This document shows positions 44,145-52,813 of a DNA stretch of 64,000 bases, piece by piece (positions within the stretch are counted from its first letter, which is position 1; every line of letters begins with the position of its first letter). This DNA is from Ruegeria atlantica (GTDB lineage Bacteria > Pseudomonadota > Alphaproteobacteria > Rhodobacterales > Rhodobacteraceae): NCBI RefSeq assembly GCF_001458195.1, contig NZ_CYPU01000074.1, positions 124,001 to 188,000 on the forward strand, in the 5' to 3' direction. The notes below the pieces were generated by a model, which was given only the letters and a program-made list of their open reading frames with translations, did no database searches and was not told where the DNA came from. Position numbers and translations under genes: made by a program.

Positions 44145-44205
44145 AGTGGCTACCTTTGTGTTCTGGAACAAGACACCGTGATATAGCCACATCTGGAGCC
44201 AGCCC

Positions 44206-45633
44206 GTGAGCGATTCCGACCCCGCACCCAGCCTTTACGCCGCACGAGAACCCATATTTCCGCGTCGCGTGTCCGGGCCGTTTCGCAATCTGAAATGGAT
44301 CATTCTCGCGGTCACATTGGGGATCTATTACATCACCCCGTGGATCAGATGGGACCGGGGGCCCAGCCTGCCGGATCAGGCGGTGTTGCTGGATTTGGCC
44401 AACCGCAGGTTCTATTTCTTCTGGATCGAGATCTGGCCGCATGAGTTCTACTTTGTTGCCGGTCTGTTGATCATGGCCGGGTTGGGATTGTTTCTTTTCA
44501 CCTCGGCGCTGGGGCGCGTGTGGTGCGGATATGCCTGTCCGCAGACGGTTTGGACTGACTTGTTCATCCTTGTCGAACGCTGGATTGAAGGGGATCGCAA
44601 CGCGCGGTTGCGTCTGCATCGTCAGGAAAAGTTAGACTTTCGTAAAGCGCGGTTGCGGCTGACGAAATGGGGTGCCTGGCTTTTGATCGGTCTGGCGACC
44701 GGTGGTGCCTGGGTGTTCTATTTTGCCGATGCGCCGACACTTCTGCGGGACCTTGTGACCGGGAACGCCCATCCGGTTGCCTATACGACAATACTGATTT
44801 TGACAGGAACGACCTTCCTGTTCGGTGGCTTCGCGCGCGAACAGATCTGTATCTATGCCTGCCCATGGCCGCGGATTCAGGCCGCGATGATGGACGAGGA
44901 TACGCTTGTCGTCGGGTACCGCGAATGGCGTGGTGAGCCGCGCGGCAAGGGCAAACGAACTGCGGATTCCGAGCTGGGCGACTGCATCGACTGTATGGCC
45001 TGCGTCAATGTCTGTCCGGTTGGGATCGACATTCGCGACGGACAGCAATTGGAGTGCATCACCTGTGCGCTGTGTATCGACGCCTGTGACGACATGATGG
45101 CCAAGATCGGCAAACCGCGTGGCCTGATCGACTATATGGCACTGAGCGACGAAGCCAACGAGCGGGCAGGTAAGCCTCCCAAAAATGTCTGGAAACATAT
45201 CCTGCGGCCCCGGACCATCCTGTACACGGCCCTTTGGTCACTTGTCGGCTTTGGGCTGCTGTTTGCGCTGTTCATCCGGTCCGACATCGAAGTTACCGTG
45301 GCCCCGGTTCGCAACCCGACCTTTGTCACCCTGTCTGACGGCACGATCCGCAATACCTATGACGTGCGCGTGCGGAACAAACATGGCGAGGAACGGCTGT
45401 TCAAGCTGTCTCTGTCCGGTGATCCGGCGATGCGGATCGTGATCGAAGGCACACCACTTGATACGGTGAATGTCACGGCGGATACTGCGCAATTGCAGCG
45501 GGTCTATATTATCGCCTCGAAAGACACGGATCCGGCAGCGGCGGACGCGACACCGGTTCGGATCTGGATCGAGGATATTGAAAGCGGTGAGCGCGCTTAC
45601 AAGGACACGACGTTCAATGGACGAGGAAACTGA
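44206..45633 (+). CDS. ccoG: Cytochrome c oxidase accessory protein CcoG
   Basis: This 475-residue membrane protein has four or five helices, the conserved VWCGYACPQTVWTDLF segment and two ferredoxin motifs, CIDCMACVNVCPVGID and CITCALCIDACDDMM. CcoG reduces copper for cbb3 oxidase assembly. A C-terminal Ig-like periplasmic domain follows the last helix. The start is GTG at 44206 with GGAG seven bases upstream. It is first in ccoGHIS. Confidence 0.94.
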   Translation: MSDSDPAPSLYAAREPIFPRRVSGPFRNLKWIILAVTLGIYYITPWIRWDRGPSLPDQAVLLDLANRRFYFFWIEIWPHEFYFVAGLLIMAGLGLFLFTSALGRVWCGYACPQTVWTDLFILVERWIEGDRNARLRLHRQEKLDFRKARLRLTKWGAWLLIGLATGGAWVFYFADAPTLLRDLVTGNAHPVAYTTILILTGTTFLFGGFAREQICIYACPWPRIQAAMMDEDTLVVGYREWRGEPRGKGKRTADSELGDCIDCMACVNVCPVGIDIRDGQQLECITCALCIDACDDMMAKIGKPRGLIDYMALSDEANERAGKPPKNVWKHILRPRTILYTALWSLVGFGLLFALFIRSDIEVTVAPVRNPTFVTLSDGTIRNTYDVRVRNKHGEERLFKLSLSGDPAMRIVIEGTPLDTVNVTADTAQLQRVYIIASKDTDPAAADATPVRIWIEDIESGERAYKDTTFNGRGN

Positions 45634-45634
45634 G

Positions 45635-46093
45635 ATGGCCGAGCGTCAATTTACCGGAAAGCACTTTCTAGCGATCTTTGTCGCTGCTTTCGGGGTGATC
45701 ATTTCCGTGAATCTGGTGCTAGCCTACAAAGCTGTCAAAACCTTTCCCGGGCTCGAGGTCAAAAACTCTTACGTCGCCAGTCAGGAGTTCAACGAGCGCC
45801 TGAAGGTGCAACAGGCCTTGGGTTGGGAAATCCGGGCTGAAACCAATGGCGGTCTTTTGATCCTGCACATCACCGACCAAACCGGCGCGCCGGTCCAGGT
45901 GGCCGAGTTGCAGGCAGTTGTTGGCCGGGCGACACATTTGAAAGAGGATTTCACACCGGATTTCACTTTTGACGGGACCGCCTATTCCACGCCCGCAGCG
46001 CTAGGCAAGGGGAACTGGAACATCCGTCTGGTGGCCAAAGACAACAGCGGTGCCGAATTTGCGCAGCGGGTTCCGTTGTATGTGAAAGGGTAG
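45635..46093 (+). CDS. ccoH: cbb3 oxidase assembly protein CcoH (FixH)
   Basis: This 152-residue protein has one N-terminal helix (HFLAIFVAAFGVIISVNLVLAY) and the FixH pattern FPGLEVKNSYVASQEFN. A periplasmic beta domain ends in WNIRLVAKDNSG. CcoH interacts with the oxidase during assembly. It starts one base after the ccoG stop, with GAGG eight bases upstream. Confidence 0.92.
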   Translation: MAERQFTGKHFLAIFVAAFGVIISVNLVLAYKAVKTFPGLEVKNSYVASQEFNERLKVQQALGWEIRAETNGGLLILHITDQTGAPVQVAELQAVVGRATHLKEDFTPDFTFDGTAYSTPAALGKGNWNIRLVAKDNSGAEFAQRVPLYVKG

Positions 46094-46096
46094 GGG

Positions 46097-48274
46097 ATGA
46101 CCGCTCAGCTCAGCTCAGGTACGGCGGCGTGCCCCGGTTGCATCGCAGCACCGGCGGAACCAGCGCGACCCGTTCCTGAAGATGTGCAGATTGCCCTATC
46201 CCTGCCCGGCATTCATTGCTCGGCCTGTATTGCGAATGTTGAACGCGCGCTGAACGCCCATCCGGGTGTCGAGGACGCGCGGGTCAATCTGACGCTCAAG
46301 CGTGCAATGGTCAAAGCAGCCGCTGAGACGCGCGCTGCCGACCTGATCCCCGTTTTGGAGCGCGCCGGGTATGAGGCACATGAGCTGGACCCGGGCGCTT
46401 TGTCGGCAACCCAATCCGACAAGGCCGGGCGTGATCTGCTGATGCGATTGGCGGTGGCTGGTTTCGCGTCGATGAACGTGATGCTGTTGTCTGTGTCGGT
46501 CTGGTCTGGGGCTACGGATGCGACGCGGGACCTGTTTCACTGGATTTCAGCGGCCATTGCGCTGCCGGCAATTGCCTTTTCCGCGCAGCCCTTCTTTGCC
46601 AACGCCTGGAGTGCGCTGCGCGTCAAACGATTGAACATGGATGTGCCGATTGTGCTGGCCATTCTGTTGGCGCTCATGACGTCGCTGTGGGAAACCGCGC
46701 TCAGCGGAGAGCATGCCTATTTCGACGCCGCACTGACGCTGACTTTCTTCCTGCTCGCAGGCCGATATCTGGACTACCGCACCCGCGCCGCAGCGCGATC
46801 AGCAGCCGAAGAACTGACGGCCCTAGAAGTGCCGCGTGCCATTCGCTTGGTGGATGAGGCGGAAGAAGAGGTGTCCGTCGCAAGCCTCGCGGTTGGTGAT
46901 CTGATAATTGTTCGCCCCGGTGGCCGTATGCCGGTGGATGGTGAGATTGTATCGGGTAAATCGGAGCTCGACCGGTCATTGTTGACGGGCGAGACCTTGC
47001 CGGTCTTTGCCGAAGCCGGTCTTGCGGTCAGCGCGGGTGAGGTTAACCTGACCGGCCCGCTGACGATCCGGACCACAGCGGTCGGTGAGGATACTTCACT
47101 GCACCGTATGGCGGATCTGGTGGCCATCGCAGAATCCGGTCGATCGCGCTATACGTCGCTGGCTGACAAGGCGGCCAAGCTATACGCGCCGGGTGTGCAT
47201 ATTCTGTCCGCGCTCAGTTTTTTGGGTTGGTACATCTATTCCGGCGATATCCGAACCGCGCTGAACATCGCTGCGGCGGTTCTGATCATCACCTGCCCCT
47301 GTGCGCTGGGGCTTGCTGTGCCTGCGGTGACGACGGCGGCCTCGGGGCGACTGTTCCGCAAGGGGATGTTGATCAAACACTCTACAGCACTGGAACGTCT
47401 GGCTGAGGTCGATACGATCGTTTTTGATAAAACCGGCACACTTACATCTGGCACTCCGGAATTGACCAATCTTGAGGATCATTCCCGCGCGGATCTTGAG
47501 ATTGTACTGGCGCTGGCCGAGGCCTCTTCGCATCCGTTGTCGGTGTCGCTTGCCAAGTCCGCCAGAAATGCCGGGATCAAACCTGCCAGACTGGAGGATG
47601 TGGTCGAGGTTCCGGGGTATGGGACCGAAGGGACGTACCGAGGTCAGCGCGTGCGCCTTGGGCGCGCCGCTTGGACCGGCGCGCCCAAGGGTGATCAGAC
47701 GGCAGCCTGGTTGGCCGTCACGGATCAGTCACCGGTTGCGTTTTTCTTCTCGGATTCGCTGCGTCCAGGCGCGGCTGAGGCTGTGCAGGCGTTCCGTGAC
47801 GGCGGAAAGAGCGTCGTTCTCATCTCAGGTGATACACGAGGCGCGGTTCAAACGCTGGCAGACAAGCTTGGAATAGAAACATGGATTGCCGAGGCGCTGC
47901 CTCAGGATAAAGCCACCCATGTGCAGGAGCTCAGCGACCAGGGCCGCCATGTCCTGATGGTCGGTGACGGGCTGAACGATACTGCGGCGCTTGCAGCGGC
48001 GCACGTGTCAATCTCGCCCGCCTCAGCGCTGGACGCGGCGCGGGCGGCATCGGATATCGTATTACTCGGCAACGATTTGTCCCCGATTGCAGATGCCTGT
48101 GACACAGCGGTGAAGGCGACCAAAAGGATTCGCGAGAACTTTCGCATCGCTACGGTTTACAATATTATAGCCGTACCCTTGGCCGTGGCCGGGTTTGCCA
48201 CACCGCTGATCGCGGCATTGGCGATGTCGACATCGTCCATTACCGTGTCCCTGAATGCCCTGCGCCTGAGGTAG
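46097..48274 (+). CDS. ccoI: Copper-exporting P-type ATPase for oxidase assembly CcoI
   Basis: This 725-residue P1B-type ATPase begins with an N-terminal CPGC motif and one heavy-metal domain (GIHCSACIANVERAL). It then has the membrane metal motif CPCALGLAVP, the phosphorylation site DKTGTLTSG, the HP motif ASSHPLS and the hinge MVGDGLNDTAAL. It supplies copper for the CcoN active site. It lies between ccoH and ccoS with minimal gaps. Confidence 0.95.
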   Translation: MTAQLSSGTAACPGCIAAPAEPARPVPEDVQIALSLPGIHCSACIANVERALNAHPGVEDARVNLTLKRAMVKAAAETRAADLIPVLERAGYEAHELDPGALSATQSDKAGRDLLMRLAVAGFASMNVMLLSVSVWSGATDATRDLFHWISAAIALPAIAFSAQPFFANAWSALRVKRLNMDVPIVLAILLALMTSLWETALSGEHAYFDAALTLTFFLLAGRYLDYRTRAAARSAAEELTALEVPRAIRLVDEAEEEVSVASLAVGDLIIVRPGGRMPVDGEIVSGKSELDRSLLTGETLPVFAEAGLAVSAGEVNLTGPLTIRTTAVGEDTSLHRMADLVAIAESGRSRYTSLADKAAKLYAPGVHILSALSFLGWYIYSGDIRTALNIAAAVLIITCPCALGLAVPAVTTAASGRLFRKGMLIKHSTALERLAEVDTIVFDKTGTLTSGTPELTNLEDHSRADLEIVLALAEASSHPLSVSLAKSARNAGIKPARLEDVVEVPGYGTEGTYRGQRVRLGRAAWTGAPKGDQTAAWLAVTDQSPVAFFFSDSLRPGAAEAVQAFRDGGKSVVLISGDTRGAVQTLADKLGIETWIAEALPQDKATHVQELSDQGRHVLMVGDGLNDTAALAAAHVSISPASALDAARAASDIVLLGNDLSPIADACDTAVKATKRIRENFRIATVYNIIAVPLAVAGFATPLIAALAMSTSSITVSLNALRLR

Positions 48275-48279
48275 TTGAT

Positions 48280-48438
48280 ATGGAAGTTCTGGCCTATCTC
48301 ATACCGATTTCCCTGTTTTTGGGCGGGGTTGGCCTTGTGGCGTTTATCTACACGGTACGGTCGAACCAGTATGATGATCCCGAAGGTGACGCGCGGCGTA
48401 TCCTCAGCGACGAATGGGATGACAAGCCCAAGTCCTGA
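48280..48438 (+). CDS. ccoS: cbb3 oxidase maturation protein CcoS
   Basis: This short gene starts at ATG 48280, five bases after the ccoI stop, and ends at TGA 48438. It encodes 52 residues: one membrane helix (PISLFLGGVGLVAFIYTV) followed by the conserved CcoS stretch NQYDDPEGDARRIL. CcoS is needed to insert haem b and copper into the oxidase. Confidence 0.95.
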   Translation: MEVLAYLIPISLFLGGVGLVAFIYTVRSNQYDDPEGDARRILSDEWDDKPKS

Positions 48439-48444
48439 CTACTC

Positions 48445-48473
48445 TTGAAATTGCCGCAATGCCCGGTTATGTC
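48445..48473 (+). promoter_or_regulatory. Probable secE promoter
   Basis: TTGAAA (48445-48450) and TATGTC (48468-48473) are 17 bases apart, just after the ccoS stop and 34 bases before the secE ATG. It separates the oxidase assembly genes from the translation cluster. Confidence 0.6.
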
Positions 48474-48506
48474 CGGCCCATCCGCTAGCAGAGAGAACCA
48501 AGCCAA

Positions 48507-48704
48507 ATGGCAACTATGAATCCGATCCAGTTCATTCAGCAAGTCCGCGCCGAAGTCTCGAAGGTCGTCTGGCCGACCCGGCGCGAGGTTCTGCTGACCA
48601 CGGTCATGGTGTTCATCATGGCGGCACTGACCGCCGTGTTCTTTGCGCTGGTCGATCTGGGTATTCGCGGCGGTCTTCAACTGATCCTGGGCGCATTCGG
48701 TTAA
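48507..48704 (+). CDS. secE: Preprotein translocase subunit SecE
   Basis: This 65-residue single-helix SecE starts MATMNPIQFIQQVRAEVSKV. The conserved VVWPTRREVLLTT amphipathic segment is followed by one membrane helix. The short single-span form is normal in alphaproteobacteria. No tRNA-Trp gene precedes it. Confidence 0.95.
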   Translation: MATMNPIQFIQQVRAEVSKVVWPTRREVLLTTVMVFIMAALTAVFFALVDLGIRGGLQLILGAFG

Positions 48705-48793
48705 ACCGGATTGGGCCGGGCGGAAACGCCACAGCCCCCTTGCACAGCGCGGGATGTCAGAGTAGTTGACACAGTACTATTCGGAATGGGCGT

Positions 48794-48822
48794 GCGGCGA
48801 TTCGGGCTGTGCGCCGCTTTTT
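48794..48822 (+). terminator. Terminator-like hairpin between secE and nusG
   Basis: GCGGCG (48794-48799) pairs with CGCCGC (48812-48817) around 12 bases and is followed directly by TTTTT. It lies 83 bases before nusG. It looks like an attenuator or partial terminator within the secE-nusG unit. Confidence 0.65.
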
Positions 48823-48904
48823 ATTCCGGGTGACGTGGCAGAATTTCAATGACGGTGCTTGCGGCATTCCGAACGCACCGAAGGCAAACAAGGACGACAG
48901 GTTC

Positions 48905-49438
48905 ATGGCGAAACGGTGGTACTCGGTCAGCGTTCTTTCGAACTTCGAAAAGAAGATCGCAGAGCAGATCCGCACGTCCGTGGCTGAGCAAGGCCTTGAG
49001 GACGATATCGACGAAGTACTGGTGCCCACCGAAGAGGTGATCGAAGTGCGCCGGGGCAAGAAGGTCACGACCGAACGCCGCTTTATGCCCGGCTACGTGC
49101 TGGTGCATATGGAAATGTCGGATCAGGGTTATCACTTGGTCAACTCGATCAACCGGGTTACCGGCTTCCTGGGCCCGCAGGGCCGCCCGATGCCGATGCG
49201 CGACGCCGAGGTGAACCAGATCCTCAACCGTGTTCAGGAAGGTGAAGACGCGCCGAAACTGATGATCTCGTTCGAAGTGGGCGAGAAGGTCAAGGTCAAC
49301 GACGGCCCGTTCGAGGATTTCGACGGTATGGTCGAAGGTGTCGACGACGAAGCCCAAAAGCTGAAAGTCTCGGTTTCGATCTTTGGTCGCGAAACCCCGG
49401 TCGAGCTGGACTTTACGCAGGTTACGAAGCAGGGCTAA
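48905..49438 (+). CDS. nusG: Transcription termination/antitermination protein NusG
   Basis: This 177-residue protein has the NGN domain starting AKRWYSVSVLSNFEKKIAEQ, with the conserved FMPGYVLVHM. A KOW domain follows (SFEVGEKVKVNDGPFEDFDG). The frame opens at 48809, but the family start is the ATG at 48905. A terminator follows, so rplK is on a separate transcript here. Confidence 0.96.
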   Translation: MAKRWYSVSVLSNFEKKIAEQIRTSVAEQGLEDDIDEVLVPTEEVIEVRRGKKVTTERRFMPGYVLVHMEMSDQGYHLVNSINRVTGFLGPQGRPMPMRDAEVNQILNRVQEGEDAPKLMISFEVGEKVKVNDGPFEDFDGMVEGVDDEAQKLKVSVSIFGRETPVELDFTQVTKQG

Positions 49439-49460
49439 AGCCCACTTCAGCGAGTTTTGG

Positions 49461-49500
49461 AGCGCCGCGATGCTAAGAGCAACGCGGCGCTTTTGCTTTT
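49461..49500 (+). terminator. Intrinsic terminator of secE-nusG
   Basis: AGCGCCGCG (49461-49469) pairs perfectly with CGCGGCGCT (49483-49491), followed by TTTTGCTTTT. It closes the transcript before the antisense gene pair. Confidence 0.9.
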
Positions 49501-49569
49501 ATGGCATCAGCTTTTCAAGTCCGCAGGCAAAAGGCAGAAGATCTCGACCGGAAAGTAAGAGCTTTGCAG

Positions 49570-50334
49570 CTAGGGTGGGCCTGGAATTAGTTCTTGTTGT
49601 TGAAGAACTGTTAAGATGTCCAGAATTGTCGACGGGCTGACATCCACCGAACCGTCTAAGAATACACCAAGTCCACCCTCTCCGATCTCTCGTGGGCCGC
49701 CAGAGTCATAAACCGGATCAAGAGACGCGAGCTCTGCCGGCAGTACCGGACACAAAGGGGTTTCGTTCAAAACAAGGTCTACGGCGGCCAACATCAGCTT
49801 CTTGACGGACTCGAGGGTATCGTCCTCAAGGAGTTTTTCGCGCTGCGCATCGGGAGCCGTGAGTACGAGGTCGATAAGTTCGAAATAGGCACAGTTGTCC
49901 CGCAACTCTACAGTCGCTTCGGTGGACATGTTTGCCTGGATAGCACTTTTTTGTTCACCTCGCTGAAAGTCGCGCTCACTGGTTCTGCTGCATTCAAAGA
50001 TCGTGATGGTCACTTGCCCGTCCAGATCTATCGCATCGTCTTGGGCCTTAAAGCCGAATTCATCCAGTCGGACTTGCAGGCCGCAATTGTCGACTATTGC
50101 GTTTTCCGCCAGTCGCTCAGGTACAGATTTCTGTATTTCGCGCAGATCAAGAAGGGCACCCACACCGATCCGGGTAGGGGCAACAGCGGAGAGGTTCAGA
50201 TCAAGCGTATAAGTCAATTCCGTATCACGCACTGGCAGTTTCGCGTCGATGACAAAATCTACCTGTTGCGCGTCGGGTGCTCGGGCTCCCAGAACAACTG
50301 CCATTAAGACTGGAAAAATTAACCAAAGTCTCAT
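49570..50334 (-). CDS. Hypothetical exported protein, paralogue of its upstream neighbour
   Basis: This 254-residue protein has a signal peptide (MRLWLIFPVLMAVVLGARAP). I do not recognise the family. It aligns by eye over its mature length with the adjacent lipoprotein. Four cysteines match in order (DNCGLQ, FECSR, DNCAYF, LCPVLP), and the C-terminal block LPAELASLDPVYDSGGPREI is strongly shared. The ATG overlaps the upstream stop by four bases, so the two are co-translated. It lies antisense between nusG and rplK. Confidence 0.75.
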   Translation of the reverse strand: MRLWLIFPVLMAVVLGARAPDAQQVDFVIDAKLPVRDTELTYTLDLNLSAVAPTRIGVGALLDLREIQKSVPERLAENAIVDNCGLQVRLDEFGFKAQDDAIDLDGQVTITIFECSRTSERDFQRGEQKSAIQANMSTEATVELRDNCAYFELIDLVLTAPDAQREKLLEDDTLESVKKLMLAAVDLVLNETPLCPVLPAELASLDPVYDSGGPREIGEGGLGVFLDGSVDVSPSTILDILTVLQQQELIPGPP

Positions 50335-51191
50335 TCAGCAAACTCCAATACGCCAAGCTCCTTCAGTCCTCCAAGGACTTCGACAATTGTCTCAGCGCTG
50401 ACATCGGCAGATCCGACAATGGCAGCACCCATCCCACCAGGCGCAATTTCCCGAGTGCCTCCGGACTCGTAAATCGGGTCGAGTAGTGTGAACTCAGCGG
50501 GCAATGGCGGGCAGACCGGGTGCGCAGCCAGAAATTCCCCGCCTTTTTCGAGGACGGCTTCGTTGATGCGGTTGGTCAGTCCGAAAAGATTGGAGACAGC
50601 GCCAATAAAACCGCGCGGATCTAGATCAACGCCTTCGATGCTGAATGTCAGGCATTGGCCCTTCACCTCGGCCTTGGCGACCGCGACCGCGTCTACCGTG
50701 GCCCCAAAATACCGAAAGCCCGCTTCTTCATGGCGGTTACATCTCGTAAACTGTGCACGGGCTGAACCCTCGATCTTTATGGTGTCGTCTATGGCGTTGA
50801 CGTCGCGAACCTCAAGATAGATCTGGCGTTTGCAGCTTTCTTCCAAAGGACCGGTCAGTATTTGAGGCGCTTTTTCCTGCAATCCGCGCAGATCCATGAA
50901 TGCGCGCAGTTGCAAACGGGTTGGGCTGGCTTCTTCGAGGCCACCATAGACAGTGAAGGGAACCGGAATTTCACGCAGCGGGACTTCTTTAGTCAATTTG
51001 ATCTGAAACCGACCGGCATAAGTGGCGGGATCAATTCCCGTCGAAGAGTATGAAGAAGAACTGTTGGACCCGTCGGTTTGGGTGACCGCCTTCGGCTCTG
51101 TGCCCTGATCCTGCGCTTTGCTACCGCAGCCTGGCAGCATAGCAGAAAGAATGCAGACCAATAGCCCCTTGTTCAGTCGAGATGATGCCAT
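50331..51191 (-). CDS. Hypothetical lipoprotein, first of a tandem paralogous pair
   Basis: This 286-residue protein begins MASSRLNKGLLVCILSAMLP followed by Gly-Cys, a plausible lipobox. A Ser-rich linker (SNSSSSYSSTG) precedes the domain shared with the downstream gene. Shared features are MDLRGLQEKAPQIL, four matching cysteines (ESCKRQ, TRCNR, GQCLTF, VCPPLP) and LPAEFTLLDPIYESGGTREI. About 27 of the last 47 aligned residues are identical between the two proteins. Function is unknown; an envelope location is likely. Confidence 0.75.
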   Translation of the reverse strand: MASSRLNKGLLVCILSAMLPGCGSKAQDQGTEPKAVTQTDGSNSSSSYSSTGIDPATYAGRFQIKLTKEVPLREIPVPFTVYGGLEEASPTRLQLRAFMDLRGLQEKAPQILTGPLEESCKRQIYLEVRDVNAIDDTIKIEGSARAQFTRCNRHEEAGFRYFGATVDAVAVAKAEVKGQCLTFSIEGVDLDPRGFIGAVSNLFGLTNRINEAVLEKGGEFLAAHPVCPPLPAEFTLLDPIYESGGTREIAPGGMGAAIVGSADVSAETIVEVLGGLKELGVLEFAE

Positions 51192-51503
51192 CCCTGACCA
51201 CCTCTTCTGTGTCCAAGCCGTACCAAGATACCCGCCTGCGTTTCTTAAGCAACTTATGTATTCAATTTATTTATTTTGTTTTGCTGTTTCCAACTGTCAC
51301 AGGGGCTCGTCCAGGACACAAACGCGCCCTTTGGAAATAAGGTGCGAGCTACTTGCCAACCCCACCATTCCCCTATACATGCCGCCTCTATCGTCTTCGG
51401 GCGAGATTCTCTCGTGGGAGGTTGCTGGGATCGCGATCCCGGATCGGACCACGCAACACAAACCGGGTGGGACGCGTCCTGCCTATGTTGAAAGGAAAAC
51501 CAA
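51192..51503 (+). promoter_or_regulatory. rplK upstream region: probable promoter and leader
   Basis: This 312-base gap holds an A/T-rich stretch near 51250-51290. A likely rplK promoter has TTGCCA at 51353-51358 and TATACA at 51374-51379, 15 bases apart and followed by a GC-rich discriminator. A 125-base leader contains the palindrome GGGATCGCGATCCC near 51430, which could belong to a protein-binding leader structure. The minus-strand promoter of the lipoprotein pair should also lie here but is not clear. Confidence 0.5.
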
Positions 51504-51953
51504 ATGGCCAAGAAGCTTGCTGGTACAATGAAACTGCAGGTTCCTGCAGGTCAGGCGAACCCGTCGCCGCCAGTTGGTCCGGCGCTGGGTCAGCGTGGCA
51601 TCAACATCATGGAATTCTGCAAGGCGTTCAACGCCAAGACTGCAGACATGGAGCAAGGCGCACCTTGCCCGACCGTGATTACCTACTATCAGGACAAGTC
51701 CTTCACGATGGACATCAAGACGCCGCCCGCGTCTTACTACCTGAAAAAAGCGGCTGGTCTGAAGCCGGTTGGCAAGCGTAACCGTCCCCGTGGCGCGGAA
51801 AACCCAGGTCGTGAGACCGTGGCAACCGTGACCTCGAAGCAGGTTCGCGAAATCGCCGAAGCCAAAATGAAAGATCTGAACGCCAACGACGTCGAAGGCG
51901 CAATGCAGATCATCCTGGGCTCGGCCCGCTCTATGGGCATCGAGGTGAAGTAA
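51504..51953 (+). CDS. rplK: 50S ribosomal protein L11
   Basis: This 149-residue protein starts MAKKLAGTMKLQVPAGQANP and contains the proline-rich SPPVGPALGQRGINIMEFCK segment. The RNA-binding C-terminal domain ends in AMQIILGSARSMGIEVK. GAAAGGAAAA precedes the ATG. One base separates its stop from rplA. Confidence 0.98.
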   Translation: MAKKLAGTMKLQVPAGQANPSPPVGPALGQRGINIMEFCKAFNAKTADMEQGAPCPTVITYYQDKSFTMDIKTPPASYYLKKAAGLKPVGKRNRPRGAENPGRETVATVTSKQVREIAEAKMKDLNANDVEGAMQIILGSARSMGIEVK

Positions 51954-51954
51954 G

Positions 51955-52653
51955 ATGGCAAAACTCGGTAAACGTACGCGCGCCGCGCGCGAAGCCGTCG
52001 CTGGCAAGGAAAATCTGTCGGTGGACGAGGCAGTTGCCCTGGTCAAAGCCAATGCAACCTCGAAATTCGACGAAACCATCGAGATCGCGCTGAACCTGGG
52101 CGTTGATACCCGTCACGCGGACCAAATGGTTCGTGGTGTTGTCGGCCTGCCAAATGGCACCGGCAAAACCATGCGCGTTGCTGTGTTCGCTCGTGGCCCC
52201 AAGGCTGACGAAGCGAAAGAAGCAGGCGCGGATATCATTGGCGCAGAGGACCTGATGGAAACCATTCAGGGCGGCACCATCGAATTCGATCGCTGCATTG
52301 CCACCCCCGACATGATGCCGATCGTCGGTCGTCTGGGTAAAGTTCTGGGCCCCCGCAACCTGATGCCGAACCCCAAAGTTGGCACCGTGACCATGGACGT
52401 GAAAGCGGCCGTGGAAGCAGCCAAGGGTGGTGAAGTTCAGTTCAAGGCGGAAAAAGGCGGCGTTGTGCACGCCGGTGTTGGCAAAGCGTCCTTCGACGAA
52501 GCCAAGCTGGTCGAAAACGTCCGCGCCTTTATCTCGGCCGTGGCCAAGGCCAAGCCGACAGGCGCCAAAGGCACTTACATGAAGAAAATCGCGCTGAGCT
52601 CGACCATGGGCCCTGGCGTGACTCTGGATGTGGCCGCCGCTTCGGGCGAATAA
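51955..52653 (+). CDS. rplA: 50S ribosomal protein L1
   Basis: This 232-residue protein starts MAKLGKRTRAAREAVAGKEN. Conserved RNA-binding stretches include LGPRNLMPNPKVGTV and GVVHAGVGKASF. L1 commonly represses its own operon by binding the rplK leader. It ends at a very strong terminator, so rplJ is not read through. Confidence 0.98.
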   Translation: MAKLGKRTRAAREAVAGKENLSVDEAVALVKANATSKFDETIEIALNLGVDTRHADQMVRGVVGLPNGTGKTMRVAVFARGPKADEAKEAGADIIGAEDLMETIQGGTIEFDRCIATPDMMPIVGRLGKVLGPRNLMPNPKVGTVTMDVKAAVEAAKGGEVQFKAEKGGVVHAGVGKASFDEAKLVENVRAFISAVAKAKPTGAKGTYMKKIALSSTMGPGVTLDVAAASGE

Positions 52654-52679
52654 GCCCAATTTCAATACCGCGAAGATGA

Positions 52680-52713
52680 AATCCCGGGTGGTGCAAACCG
52701 CCCGGGATTTTTT
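52680..52713 (+). terminator. Strong intrinsic terminator of rplK-rplA
   Basis: AATCCCGGG (52680-52688) pairs with CCCGGGATT (52701-52709). The stem continues through T-G and GGT/ACC pairs to a GCAA tetraloop. Six T follow (52708-52713). It separates rplKA from rplJL. Confidence 0.95.
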
Positions 52714-52813
52714 ACTTAAAGATGATCAGGCTGTCCGCGTGAAGGCCGCATTCAAGTGGCCTGCGCCAGGCGGAAGCTGCGGTTTAAGCCTGCGCGCGTC
52801 TGACCTCTACGGC

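Noticed and set aside
48439..48506. tRNA-Trp gene before secE, as found in many bacteria
   Set aside because: The gap is only 68 bases, mostly promoter, with no cloverleaf or acceptor-stem pairing. No tRNA was recognised elsewhere in the window.
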